A stretch of 64,000 nucleotides of DNA from Pseudomonadota bacterium (GCA_021845595.1 JAJZVV010000001.1:1-64000), one strand, 5' to 3'. Shown: positions 49,255 through 58,430, counted from the stretch's first letter. The notes: generated by a model from the letters alone, not told the origin. Made by a program: numbers and translations.

Positions 49255-50070
49255 TCAGGCGCGCGGCAAGACCGGGGCGAGGCGCCCGCCCATGCGCAGC
49301 GGCTCGATGCGGCGGGCCAGCCCGGTGGCGTCGTCGGTCTCGACGAACAGACCGCAGATCGTCGCCTCGCCTTCGGCCGGCGCCAGGCGCTCGCCCGGCA
49401 GCTTGCGCCAGAACCGCGCCGCCGCGCCCTCCTTTGCCATGCCGATGACGCTGTCATAGTCGCCGCACATGCCGGCGTCGCTCTGATAGGCGGTGCCGCC
49501 GGGCAAAATCTGGTGGTCGGACGTCGGGCAATGGGTATGGGTGCCGACGACGAGGGAGACGGCGCCGTCGAACGAATGGGCGTAGGCCATCTTCTCGCTC
49601 GTCGCCTCGGCGTGGAAATCGATGATGATGGCATTGGTGCTGGCACCGAGCCGGTAGCGGGCGAGCAGTTCGGCGGTGGCGCGGAAGGGGCAGTCCAGCG
49701 GGTCCATGAACAGCCGGCCCATGGCATTGACCACCAGCGCGCGGCGCCCGTCCGCCAGGGTCACCTCCGCGCTGCCGAGGCCGGGTGTACCCGGGGGAAA
49801 ATTGAGTGGCCGGATCACCCGCTTCTCGGTGGCGAGAAAGGGGATGATCTCGCGCCGGTCCCAGGCATGGTTGCCGAGCGTGAGAATGTCCGCTCCGGCC
49901 TCGAACAGGGTGCGCGCCATTTCGGGCGCGAGGCCGAAGCCGTGGCTGGCATTCTCGGCGTTCACCACCGCCAGCTCGACGCCGAGGGTGGTTCGCAGCC
50001 GCGGCAGCGCCGCCGCCACGGCATCCCGGCCGCTGCGCCCGACGATGTCGCCCAGAAACAGGATCCGCAT
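49255..50070 (-). CDS. YmdB family metallophosphoesterase
   Basis: A 271-residue phosphodiesterase of the TIGR00282/YmdB family. Metal-binding motifs: FLGDIVGRSGRDA, NAENASHGFG, LTLGNHAWDRREI, IIIDFHAEATSEKMA and VGTHTHCPTSD. Members hydrolyse 2',3'-cyclic nucleotides and affect RNA turnover. MRILFLGDIVG fixes the start. It is 7 bp after the cyclo-ligase gene on the same strand and converges with the FUSC gene with a 2-bp gap. Confidence 0.93.
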   Translation of the reverse strand: MRILFLGDIVGRSGRDAVAAALPRLRTTLGVELAVVNAENASHGFGLAPEMARTLFEAGADILTLGNHAWDRREIIPFLATEKRVIRPLNFPPGTPGLGSAEVTLADGRRALVVNAMGRLFMDPLDCPFRATAELLARYRLGASTNAIIIDFHAEATSEKMAYAHSFDGAVSLVVGTHTHCPTSDHQILPGGTAYQSDAGMCGDYDSVIGMAKEGAAARFWRKLPGERLAPAEGEATICGLFVETDDATGLARRIEPLRMGGRLAPVLPRA

Positions 50071-50077
50071 GCGTCGT

Positions 50078-50671
50078 TCAGCCCGTCCCGCACTCGATGA
50101 TGCCGCGCTCGGTGGCGATCGCCGGCAGGCGGACGTCATGCGCCTCCATCGGCACTGCGTCCACCTCCTGCGCGGCGAAGGCGCAGCCGATGGCGGCGGC
50201 GCCAGGGTGGAGGCGGAGGGTGCGATCGTAGAACCCGGCGCCGTAGCCGAGCCGCCCGCCGCGCCGGTCGAAGGCGAGCAGCGGCACCAGGATCACGTCC
50301 GGCGGCGGCGCCGGCAGGCCGCCCAGCGGGTGGAACGTGCCGAAACTGCCCGCCTCGAGCGGCGCGCCGGGCGTCCAGAGGCGGAATTCGAGCGGCTCGC
50401 CGCGGCGGACGGTGCGTGGCAGGAGCACCGGATGCCCCCGCGCCGCCAACGCCGCGAGCAGCGGACGAAGGTCGATCTCCCCCGGCAGCGGCCAGACCCC
50501 GGCAACGGCCGCGCCCGGTGCGGGCGGACGCTCGGCCAACAGCCGCTCGCCGAGTTCGACGCCGGCCGCGGGGTCGCATTTGCTGCGCCGTGCCCGCGCC
50601 ACCTGGCGCAGGGCCCGCTTGTCGGCCCGGATGGTCGCGGGGGAAGGTTCGGCGATGCTGTTTCGGATCAT
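50078..50671 (-). CDS. 5-formyltetrahydrofolate cyclo-ligase
   Basis: A 197-residue ATP-dependent enzyme converting 5-formyl-THF to 5,10-methenyl-THF. N-terminal IRADKRALRQVARARR, middle GVWPLPGEIDLRPLL and the C-terminal DVILVPLLAFDRRGGRLGYGAGFYDRTL (GxGxGxYD signature). The start is 12 nt after the predicted 3' end of 6S RNA, the classic neighbourhood (ygfA next to ssrS). Confidence 0.94.
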   Translation of the reverse strand: MIRNSIAEPSPATIRADKRALRQVARARRSKCDPAAGVELGERLLAERPPAPGAAVAGVWPLPGEIDLRPLLAALAARGHPVLLPRTVRRGEPLEFRLWTPGAPLEAGSFGTFHPLGGLPAPPPDVILVPLLAFDRRGGRLGYGAGFYDRTLRLHPGAAAIGCAFAAQEVDAVPMEAHDVRLPAIATERGIIECGTG

Positions 50672-50682
50672 CTGCGGGCCAT

Positions 50683-50843
50683 GTGCGGAGCCACCCTGGC
50701 CGTTGGCGTTTTCATCCTCCCAAGGCCTGCGTGTGCAGGTGGGCGCCGGATACCGTGACCACGGCCACGGCAGAGCCAACTCCCTTGGGGAATGCTTACT
50801 GGCCCCGGGGATAAAGTACCTGACGCACCGGGCAGCCCCGCAC
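50683..50843 (-). ncRNA. ssrS: 6S RNA
   Basis: On the minus strand a 161-nt transcript is bounded by a 14-bp closing stem: 5' GUGCGGGGCUGCCC pairs throughout with 3' GGGUGGCUCCGCAC, with G-U wobbles. Inside, GGCTCTGCCGTGGCCGTGG and CCCACCTGCACACGCAGG followed by CTTGGGAGGATG resemble alphaproteobacterial 6S RNA. It lies directly before the cyclo-ligase gene, as ssrS does in many proteobacteria. 6S RNA mimics an open promoter and sequesters sigma-70 RNA polymerase. The family call rests on position, size, stem and promoter, not a covariance search. Confidence 0.82.
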
Positions 50844-50847
50844 CTCT

Positions 50848-50876
50848 CATGTAGGCCCGGACGGGGGCGGGCTCAA
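50848..50876 (-). promoter_or_regulatory. Promoter of 6S RNA
   Basis: TTGAGC (50871-50876), a 17-nt spacer and TACATG (50848-50853) form a good sigma-70 promoter. The predicted start falls at about 50841-50843, exactly at the closing stem of the 6S RNA. The rest of the gap up to the acyltransferase start at 51025 shows no gene. Confidence 0.7.
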
Positions 50877-51024
50877 GAGAGAGCTTTGCCGCCCCGGTGT
50901 GGCTGCCTATGGTTGGGGCCGGATTTTTAAGACAATCTGCCAACACTCGGCGGCGGAGGGAGATGCAAGGCGCGCCACGCTCCGGGCCGCTGCGGCTTGC
51001 GGATACCCAGCAGGGGGAATCTTC

Positions 51025-52113
51025 GTGACGGCGAAGTCGAAGATCATCGCCATCCAGGCGGCGCGCGGTTTCGCTGCGTTGCTCGTCGTTCTCTATCATA
51101 GCGGCAGAATGCTGGCATTGCCGCAGTATTTCGGGCGCAATGTCTTCGGAGATGTGTTCAAATTTGGCCACGCTGGGGTCGATTTCTTCTTTACATTGAG
51201 TGGATTTATAATTTTTTACGTACATTATCGCGATATCGGAGTGCCGAATACATTTTACCGCTACGCATGGCGGCGCCTCACTCGGATTTATCCGATCTAC
51301 TGGTTTGTCACGATCATTGCCCTGATGCTGGCCCTGTTGTCGCACGATCCGGAGAAGACGGTCGGATTCCCCTACATCGTAGCGTCGTTTCTACTCCTGC
51401 CGCAGGCGATGGACCCGCTGGTCGGTCCAGCCTGGACGCTCGAACATGAGATGCTGTTCTACCTCCTGTTCGCTCTCGCCGTCCTATCACGTCGCTTCGG
51501 CATGTTCGTCTTTGCTGTCTGGCTCGCGTCGATCCTCGCGAAGGCGCTGGGGTTGCTTGGCGATCATTTCGGCTTCATCGCAGCCTTCTATCACTTGCAA
51601 TTCTTCGCCGGAATCGCAGTCGCCTATGCGGCAATTTATCGTCCGCCGTCGCGTCCGATCGCGCTCGCCGTCACCGGCGTCGCGGGCTTTCTCGCCACCG
51701 GCATTCTCGAAAATCTCAACCTGATCGCATGGGGCGGACATCTTAGCGCCCTTCTGTTTGGCGCCACGGCGGCGCTGACCCTGCTCGGACTCGCGACGGC
51801 GGAGCGGAACGGGCGGCTGCGGGTTGGGAACATCGGCGCCTTTTTCGGCGCCGCCTCGTATGCGCTTTATCTCGTGCACACCATCGTCATTGGTCTTTTT
51901 GCCCACGCGCTCGCTTCGCTCGGCCTCATTCGGCTGTTCCCCGGCTGGAGCGTAGGGCTTGCAGCAGCGGCGGCGGCAGTGATTGTAGCTTCTCTGCTGC
52001 ATCGGTTCGTCGAGCTGCCGATGATGCAGTATCTCCAACCCCTCACCGCAAGCCAGCCCCGCTTCCTGGCCCGGACCGCGCAGGTGCGTTTGCGCCCGAC
52101 AATCAGCGAATAG
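51025..52113 (+). CDS. Acyltransferase family 3 (OafA/NodX-like) membrane protein
   Basis: A 362-residue membrane acyltransferase with about ten helices. The catalytic His lies in FAALLVVLYHSGRML; RRLTRIYPIYWFVTI and the PAWTLEHEMLFYLLFAL motif are family signatures. It would O-acetylate a cell-surface or secreted sugar polymer from acetyl-CoA. GTG at 51025 follows GGGGGA. Its first third contains AT-rich stretches (e.g. around 51200-51250) unlike the surrounding genes, a sign of horizontal transfer. It is followed after 4 bp by the beta-helix protein. Confidence 0.88.
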   Translation: MTAKSKIIAIQAARGFAALLVVLYHSGRMLALPQYFGRNVFGDVFKFGHAGVDFFFTLSGFIIFYVHYRDIGVPNTFYRYAWRRLTRIYPIYWFVTIIALMLALLSHDPEKTVGFPYIVASFLLLPQAMDPLVGPAWTLEHEMLFYLLFALAVLSRRFGMFVFAVWLASILAKALGLLGDHFGFIAAFYHLQFFAGIAVAYAAIYRPPSRPIALAVTGVAGFLATGILENLNLIAWGGHLSALLFGATAALTLLGLATAERNGRLRVGNIGAFFGAASYALYLVHTIVIGLFAHALASLGLIRLFPGWSVGLAAAAAAVIVASLLHRFVELPMMQYLQPLTASQPRFLARTAQVRLRPTISE

Positions 52114-52117
52114 GCCG

Positions 52118-53065
52118 ATGCGGCACCGCATCAAGCTCGGCCGGCCAGCGCCGATCTTCGCCCTGTCGGTCTCCCTCCTCGCCGCCTGCGCCGGGCAAGC
52201 TGAGCCGCGGGTGCTCGCGGTGGGGCCGGGGCGGGCGATGGCGGTGCCGAGCCAGGCGGCGGCGCGGGCGCGCGATGGCGATCGGATCGTGATCGACCCC
52301 GGGACCTATCGCGATTGCGCCGTGTGGCGGGCCAATCGGCTGACGATCGCAGCGGCGGGGCCGGGGGTGGTGATCACCGGGCCGGTCTGCCAGGGCAAGG
52401 CACTGTTCGTCACCGATGGCGCCGGCATCACCATCGTCGGGCTCAGTTTCGAGCACGCGCGCGATGCCGACCGCAACGGCGCCGGCATCCGCGTCGAAGG
52501 GCCGGATCTGACCGTGCGCGACAGTGCGTTCATCGACAACGAGGACGGGATTCTCACCGCAGCCTCGCCGCACAGCACTCTCAGCGTCATCGCCAGCCGC
52601 TTCGTCGACAACGGCGTCTGCGCGCCCGCCTGCGCACACGGCATCTATGCCGGCGATCTCGCGCTGTTGCACGTCGAGCACTCGGTCTTTCGCCACCAGC
52701 ATGTCGGCCACCACATCAAGTCCCGCGCCGCGCGGACCGAGATCGTCGACTCGACGATCGAGGACGGGATGGATGGCAATTCCAGCTATCTGATCGATGT
52801 GCCGAACGGCGGCGACGTGCTGATCGAGCGCAACCGGCTGCAGAAGGGGCCGCGATCGGACAATCCGCAGACCGCGATCGCCCTCGGCGCCGAGGGTATG
52901 CGCCATCCGACGCGGCACATCCTGGTGCAGGACAATCAATTCCAGTCCGATCTGCCGGGCGGAACGGTGTTCGTGCGGAACCTGACGCCGACACCGGCGG
53001 AACTGGTCGGCAACCAGCTGACCGGCCGCATCGAGGCGCTCGTCGGTCCGGGTAGCGTGCGGTAG
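52118..53065 (+). CDS. Right-handed beta-helix repeat lipoprotein
   Basis: A 315-residue protein. The N-terminus PIFALSVSLLAACAGQAEP ends in a lipobox (LAAC), so it is probably a lipoprotein. The rest is a parallel beta-helix: repeated strand-turn units such as LTIAAAGPGVVITGPV, ITIVGLSFEHARDADRNGAG, LTVRDSAFIDNEDGI and HVEHSVFRHQHVGHHIKS, typical of pectate-lyase-like folds that bind or modify polysaccharides. Catalytic residues cannot be assigned. It is probably co-transcribed with the acyltransferase (4-bp gap) and converges with the giant repeat protein gene. Confidence 0.8.
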   Translation: MRHRIKLGRPAPIFALSVSLLAACAGQAEPRVLAVGPGRAMAVPSQAAARARDGDRIVIDPGTYRDCAVWRANRLTIAAAGPGVVITGPVCQGKALFVTDGAGITIVGLSFEHARDADRNGAGIRVEGPDLTVRDSAFIDNEDGILTAASPHSTLSVIASRFVDNGVCAPACAHGIYAGDLALLHVEHSVFRHQHVGHHIKSRAARTEIVDSTIEDGMDGNSSYLIDVPNGGDVLIERNRLQKGPRSDNPQTAIALGAEGMRHPTRHILVQDNQFQSDLPGGTVFVRNLTPTPAELVGNQLTGRIEALVGPGSVR

Positions 53066-53074
53066 ATCCCAAGG

Positions 53075-53110
53075 CGTCGTGGCCGGCCTGGCGCAACGCC
53101 GGCCACGACG
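53075..53110. terminator. Terminator hairpin between beta-helix and giant-protein genes
   Basis: CGTCGTGGCCGGC and GCCGGCCACGACG form a perfect 13-bp stem with a 10-nt loop in the 55-bp gap between two converging genes. It may terminate both transcripts. No T-run is obvious. Confidence 0.6.
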
Positions 53111-53120
53111 GCCCTGCCGT

Positions 53121-55390
53121 TCACGTCAGATGGATCATGCTGCTCGAGAGCATCGTGGTCATCCCCGGCAGATTGATCTGCGTCCCGTCGGTGAGGGCGA
53201 CGTGCAGCCCGCCCGGTGACAGGGTCTGGCTCTGCACCGGATTGCTGGAGAAGCCCTTGAATTGCAGCGTCGAGGTGTTCGGGTTGAAGAAGTAGATCGT
53301 GTCGGACCCGCCACCGTGGCCGGCGGCGAACTCGTAGGTATCGGTCCCCATGCCGCCCAGGATGGTCGTAGAACCGGAGCCGAGTTCGATATGGTCGGTG
53401 CCGGTCCACACCACGACGATGGCCGAACCCGACCCCGCCGTGAAATTCACCGAGCTGCCGCCGACGAGGGTGACATTGCCGCTGCCAGCGGTGACGTTCA
53501 GCGTGCTGCCCGGATAGCCGGTGATGTTGGCCGACCCCGAACCGCCGGTGAAGGTGAGGTTGCCGGAGCCATAAGCATCGAACGCGCCGGCGCCGCCGGT
53601 GACGGTGTCGTTGGCACCGGCGAGGCTGGTGAGCATCAGATTGCCCGAACCGGCGTGGATCGTGTCGGCGCCGGCACTGACGACCGAGAGCCCGCCGCTG
53701 CCGGCCGTCACCGCCACGCCGCCCGTCGCACTGGTGCTGAGGCTGTCGCCCTGGTTCGCCGCGCCGCTGATGGTGGCGGTTCCACCGCTGATGCCGACGG
53801 TGCCGTTGCCGGTGACGCTCAGCGAGACGCTTGCGCCGGTCTCGGTGACGCTCACCGATTTCGTCGCGGTGATCGTCGCCTGCGCCCCCTGCCCCAGTTT
53901 CACCGTGTCGGTGCCTTTGCTCGCCAGGCTGTCGATGCCGTTCAGCGTATAGACGTTGCTGCCGGTGCTGCCGGTGATGGTCGCCGCACCGTTCGCGGTG
54001 ATGGTCTGGTTCGCCCCCACCGTGCCGCCGTTAATCACGTCGGTGCCGTTGCTCACCACCGTGCTCGCCAGTGCCAGGTCGATCGTATCCGTCGCCCCGG
54101 ACGCCGTCTGGATCAAATCCCCGCCCGCCGTGGTGCTGAACACCAGCCCGCCGGAGCCGCCCATCACCGTGTTGCCGCCGGCCTGGTCGATCACTGTCAG
54201 CGACGATGATCCACCCGTCACAGACTGGCCCGAATTGGTCAGGGTACGCTTCTCCGGCCCGACGACGCTGGGGTCCGTAATGCCCGGCAGGATCAGAGTG
54301 GTGCCGTTCACGAGCCCGATCGCCAGCGCCCCCCCGGTCACGGCCTCGCTCGCGATCGGATTGCCGGTGAAGCCCTGGAACTTCAGCTGGTCCTTGGTCG
54401 GATCATAGCCGTAGATCGTTTCGGTGCCGCCGCCTTGGCTGGCGAGGACCGTATAGGTGTCGGTTCCCGTACCGCCGATGACTGTCGCGCTGCCGCTGCC
54501 GAACGCGATGGTCTCGTTGCCGGCATACTCCACCACATCGGCCGTGCCGGAGCCGGCGACGAAATTGACCGAGCTGCCGCCGATCACGGTGACGGCTCCG
54601 CTGCCCGCGGTGACATCCAGCGTGCTGCCCGGGTAGCCGCCGATATCCGCCGACCCAGTGCCGCCGGTGAAGGTGACATTGCCGGGACCGAAGGCCAGCA
54701 GCGCCCCACTGCCGCCAGTGACGGTGTCGTTGGCGCCGGCGAGGCTGTTCAGCATCATGTTGCCCGAACCGGCGTGGATCGTGTCCGCCCCGGCGCTGTT
54801 GATGGACAGCAAACCATTGCCGGCGGTCACCGCGACACCGCCGGTCGTGCCGGTGGTCAGGCTCAGACCCTGGTTCACCGCCCCGGCCACGGTCGCCGCG
54901 CCGCTGATGGTGGCGGCGCCGCCGCTGATGCCGACGGTACCGTTGCCGGCGACGCTGAGCGAGAGGCTCGCGCCTGCTTCCGTCACGCTGAGGGATGCGG
55001 TTGCCGCGATCGTCGCCTGCGCCCCCTGCCCCAGTTTCACCGTGTCGGTGCCGTTGCTCGCCAGGCTGTCGACGCCGTTCAGCGTATAGACGTTGCTGCC
55101 GGTGCTGCCGGTGATGGTCGCCGCGCCGTTCGCGGTGATGGTCTGGTTCGCCCCCAGCGTGCCGCCGTTGATCACGTCGGTGCCGTTGCTCACCACCGTG
55201 CTCGCCAGCGCCAGGTCGATCGTATCCGTCGCCCCGGACGCCGTCTGGATCAAATCCCCGCCCGCCGTGGTGCTGAACACCAGCCCGCCGGAGCCGCCCA
55301 TCACCGTGTTGCCGCCGGCCTGGTCGATCACTGTCAGCGACGATGATCCGCCCGTCACCGACTGGCCCGAACTGGTCAGGGTCATCGGTC
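53121..55390 (-). repeat. Two tandem 1137-bp coding repeats
   Basis: The 3' half of the giant gene consists of two copies with an exact period of 1137 bp (379 codons), 54251-55390 and 53121-54250. About 340 bp (55030-55367 against 53893-54230) is almost identical with roughly ten differences, while the rest of each unit is more diverged. Repeat cores encode SGQSVTGGSSSLTVIDQAGG and later GTDTVKLGQGAQATI. Confidence 0.85.
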
Positions 55391-58061
55391 CAGTGCCGGA
55401 CGACGACGAGGTCACCGGTGGCGGGCTCGTTGGCGGCGGCAGCGTGGCGGAAACGGCGCTGCTGGAGCCGCTGATGACGGGCGCCGAGGCAGCCGCGAAG
55501 AGCGACGGCGAGAGTTGCGACAGCGCGATGCCGTCAAGCGTCACGACGTGGCCGCTGCCGAGGGAGAGCACGGCATTGCCCGCGGCATCCGTCGTCGCGC
55601 CGGCAATGATCGCGCTGATCTGCTCAGGTTCCAGCGCCTGCCCGGAGCTGCCGACGATGTCGATGTGATCGTTGCTGAGATTGAAGCCGTCGATGGTATC
55701 CGTGGCCTGGACGGCGCTGTTGAGAATGAAGGTGGTCGGGCCGGTGCCGGCCTTCATGTAGTTCGCGCCGCCGCCGCCGATGATCGTGTCCGCGCCGGGC
55801 CCGCCGAAGATGAAATTCCCCTGGCTGCCGCCTTGCAACACGTCGTTGCCGGTTCCGAAGACGGCGAGGATGTTGGCGCCACCATTGCCGCCGGCGAGCG
55901 TGACATTGGCATTGCCCATCTCGACGATGAGCTGGTCCGCCGTGCCGGCACCGCGATCGATCCCGGGTGCAGTGCTGTCGAAGGTGAACAGATTGCCGAG
56001 CGTGAGCAGATGCCCGTCCGGCATGCGCGGCACGATGTCGAACTGGGACTGCGCCTGGATCGCGGCCGCACTGGTGTACGGCGCGCCACTGCCGGCGATC
56101 TCGGCGAAAGCCTGCATCGCCTCGGTCGACTGGGTGATGGTGATGATGCCGGCGAGGGCTTGCATCTGCAAAGCGCCGTAGTCACCGTTGCTCTCAGCCC
56201 AGCTGGTGCCGTTGGCATTGCCGGCTGCCTGCTGATTCTGCTCGATCGCCGTCCATGTCGTCAGCGGCTGCCAGTACGCCCAGGAATTCGTTACCTGGCT
56301 CCAGTAGATTTGTCCGTTGGAGGTCGGTGCATTCGCTACCGAATAGACGTCCAGATTGTAGTTTATGCCGTCCGAACCGAGATTGAGGACCGCACCGGCG
56401 ATGAAATTGGTTGCCCACTTCAGATAGGTCACCGCGTTCTGGTTGCCCATCTGGGCCGCCTCGACCGCCGTGCTGACGAAATAGTCCTGCATCCAGGGCG
56501 CGGTTGCGACCGGGTTGCCATAGGGTGCCGGAATCCAGCCGGCCGCCTGGCCCTCGAGCTTGGTCAGCGACGGCAACTGGCTGGCGAGCCAGCTCCAGTT
56601 GTCGTTCATGACGGTGGTGAAATACGCCTTCTCTGCCGATCCCGTTGGGTTGGCGTAGGCCGCCTCGTCAACCTGGCGCAACGTCCATGCTGCGCCACGC
56701 AACTGATTGCCGAAAATCACATTGTTTGGTGTGGTGTCGCCGATCGCGTTGTCGCGCATCGCGGGCCAGAGCGAGCTTATGCCGTACGAAGCCTGTGCGT
56801 TGAGGGCATCGAGGTAGGTCTGGTTCCCGGTCAGGAGATAGGCGTCGTAGAACAGGTCCGGCTGATGCGACACGTCCGGTGTCCAACCATTATTGGTCGG
56901 GTTCACCCCTTGCGTCAGCGTCGTCACGCCGCTGCCCCAGCCTGTGCTTTGCAGGCTGGTATATTGCGACGTGTTCAGCCAAGTGCCGGCCTGCGGATTG
57001 TAGAAGTTCCATGGAACGCCGGCGCCCGCCTGCGCCTGGCCGAGCGCGAACTGCGCCGCGGTCGGATCCTGCGTCATCAGCCAGATCGCATTCGCGCTGG
57101 TCGTGGGCCCGATATCCGCCCGCCCGCCGGTCATCGGCATGTATTCGGTGATGCCGTCCGAGCCAAGCGGCGCATTCCATCCCGCGCTGGCGATCTGGCT
57201 GGCCTCGGTGGCGACGTAGGATGCCGGAGCACCATCAACGTAGTCGTAGTTCGGGATCGCGCCGGCTCGTTCGAGATAGGCGATGTCGTGCTGGACATTG
57301 ACACCCGGCGCGGCGCTGCCGGTGTAGATCGTCTTGTTCCAGTCCTCGTACTGGTATTGCGTCAGGTTGTTGACCTGATAGGCCGTGGCCCCGCCCTGCG
57401 TGATGGTGGCGCTGTAGGTCAGCGTCCCGCCCGTGGGCTGCATGGCGAGGTCGTTGTTGAACTGCACGTCGGTCTTGAACGTCCCGTCGGCATAGGCGGT
57501 GACGTTGAACACCATGCGCAGCGAGCTGGTGACATCGGTCTGGAACTGCAGCTCGGTCGCCTGCGGCCCGCTCATCAGCTTCGTCACGCTGCCGGGCGCG
57601 GCCGCACTCAGCAGATTGGCGACGTTCAGCGTGTAGGTGCTGCCGCCCTGGATCGCGAGATTGACGGCAAGATCGTAGCCGTGCGCGGCCATCTCGCTGG
57701 CCACGTTCACCGGGGCCGGCGCTGTCGTGGCCGCCGGCGCCAGCGACAGCATCACCCCGGCGGACGCGCCGGCGGCGAGCGCCGGCTGGAGCAGGGTGAG
57801 CACGGCCATCGCCACCGAGCCGTCAGCATTGGTGGTCTTGACGTCCATCTGGACGGGAATGGTCTGGCCATTGATTTGCGCCACCAGTTGCGCCGAGGGC
57901 AGCACCGCGCCAGCGGCGAAGACCTGGCCGAAACTGACATATTGCGAGGGCAGCGCGGTCCCCTGCGCGTTCTGGAGGACCAGGCCGACGATGTCGCCCT
58001 GGGCCTGGGGTTGCGGCACCGCTGGGACGGATTCCGCGCTTGCGCTTGAAGTTCCACTCAT
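53121..58061 (-). CDS. Giant secreted repeat protein with lyase-like N-terminus (1646 residues)
   Basis: Residues ~20-230 resemble the RIFT-barrel N-domain of PcRGLX/YetA-like polysaccharide lyases (VSFGQVFAAGAVLPSAQLVA, ADGSVAMAVLTL). Residues ~230-670 are helical with Trp- and Tyr-rich repeats, suggesting an alpha/alpha toroid catalytic domain. Residues ~725-775 hold Gly/Asp-rich RTX-like repeats (GTGNDVLQGG, GGPGADTIIGGGGAN), then DTIDGFNLSNDHIDIVG. From ~892 two tandem copies of a 379-residue beta-strand unit follow. The C-terminus has no sorting signal but the RTX pattern suggests type I secretion. No signal peptide is visible and no T1SS genes are nearby. GGGAG precedes the ATG. Confidence 0.8.
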   Translation of the reverse strand: MSGTSSASAESVPAVPQPQAQGDIVGLVLQNAQGTALPSQYVSFGQVFAAGAVLPSAQLVAQINGQTIPVQMDVKTTNADGSVAMAVLTLLQPALAAGASAGVMLSLAPAATTAPAPVNVASEMAAHGYDLAVNLAIQGGSTYTLNVANLLSAAAPGSVTKLMSGPQATELQFQTDVTSSLRMVFNVTAYADGTFKTDVQFNNDLAMQPTGGTLTYSATITQGGATAYQVNNLTQYQYEDWNKTIYTGSAAPGVNVQHDIAYLERAGAIPNYDYVDGAPASYVATEASQIASAGWNAPLGSDGITEYMPMTGGRADIGPTTSANAIWLMTQDPTAAQFALGQAQAGAGVPWNFYNPQAGTWLNTSQYTSLQSTGWGSGVTTLTQGVNPTNNGWTPDVSHQPDLFYDAYLLTGNQTYLDALNAQASYGISSLWPAMRDNAIGDTTPNNVIFGNQLRGAAWTLRQVDEAAYANPTGSAEKAYFTTVMNDNWSWLASQLPSLTKLEGQAAGWIPAPYGNPVATAPWMQDYFVSTAVEAAQMGNQNAVTYLKWATNFIAGAVLNLGSDGINYNLDVYSVANAPTSNGQIYWSQVTNSWAYWQPLTTWTAIEQNQQAAGNANGTSWAESNGDYGALQMQALAGIITITQSTEAMQAFAEIAGSGAPYTSAAAIQAQSQFDIVPRMPDGHLLTLGNLFTFDSTAPGIDRGAGTADQLIVEMGNANVTLAGGNGGANILAVFGTGNDVLQGGSQGNFIFGGPGADTIIGGGGANYMKAGTGPTTFILNSAVQATDTIDGFNLSNDHIDIVGSSGQALEPEQISAIIAGATTDAAGNAVLSLGSGHVVTLDGIALSQLSPSLFAAASAPVISGSSSAVSATLPPPTSPPPVTSSSSGTGPMTLTSSGQSVTGGSSSLTVIDQAGGNTVMGGSGGLVFSTTAGGDLIQTASGATDTIDLALASTVVSNGTDVINGGTLGANQTITANGAATITGSTGSNVYTLNGVDSLASNGTDTVKLGQGAQATIAATASLSVTEAGASLSLSVAGNGTVGISGGAATISGAATVAGAVNQGLSLTTGTTGGVAVTAGNGLLSINSAGADTIHAGSGNMMLNSLAGANDTVTGGSGALLAFGPGNVTFTGGTGSADIGGYPGSTLDVTAGSGAVTVIGGSSVNFVAGSGTADVVEYAGNETIAFGSGSATVIGGTGTDTYTVLASQGGGTETIYGYDPTKDQLKFQGFTGNPIASEAVTGGALAIGLVNGTTLILPGITDPSVVGPEKRTLTNSGQSVTGGSSSLTVIDQAGGNTVMGGSGGLVFSTTAGGDLIQTASGATDTIDLALASTVVSNGTDVINGGTVGANQTITANGAATITGSTGSNVYTLNGIDSLASKGTDTVKLGQGAQATITATKSVSVTETGASVSLSVTGNGTVGISGGTATISGAANQGDSLSTSATGGVAVTAGSGGLSVVSAGADTIHAGSGNLMLTSLAGANDTVTGGAGAFDAYGSGNLTFTGGSGSANITGYPGSTLNVTAGSGNVTLVGGSSVNFTAGSGSAIVVVWTGTDHIELGSGSTTILGGMGTDTYEFAAGHGGGSDTIYFFNPNTSTLQFKGFSSNPVQSQTLSPGGLHVALTDGTQINLPGMTTMLSSSMIHLT

Positions 58062-58430
58062 TTAGAATGCTCCCACTAAAAGAGATCGTAGCATTTGTTA
58101 GACAATCACACGAGATCGTGAACGAAGTCTGAAAACACCCAGTCCGCCGGGTCGCACACACGCGCGCGCCACCGCAAGTCGCAACGCGTTGCGAACTGCG
58201 AAACGGCACGCAGAAAACGGGACGCACTGGCAGAACGCCAGCGCGGCTGCTGACAGGCACGCGGGCACCGTCTAGACTCGCACGCACGACTACGCGACCG
58301 CGCCCGCCGATGCCCGTGACGATTTACCGAATCGCAAGCCGGTTGGTCAATTCTCCGTGAGCGGTGCGGGGCGATCGTCGCGGCCCGTCGGCGGCGTGCA
58401 TCACTTGGCGATATCCGGTTGGGGGCGGCG
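58062..58430. other. 369-bp divergent intergenic region with a perfect 16-bp palindrome
   Basis: This gap separates the giant gene from the amidotransferase gene and presumably holds both promoters. A perfect palindrome TCGCAACGCGTTGCGA lies at 58179-58194 and could bind a dimeric regulator. The 60 bp next to the giant gene are AT-rich. No coding ORF with an RBS is visible. Confidence 0.5.

Noticed and set aside
55515-58049. Long open frame (about 844 codons) on the plus strand opposite the giant protein
   Set aside because: It is rich in Arg, Gly, Asp and His without any domain, typical of an antisense shadow of high-GC codons. The minus frame has domains and repeats.
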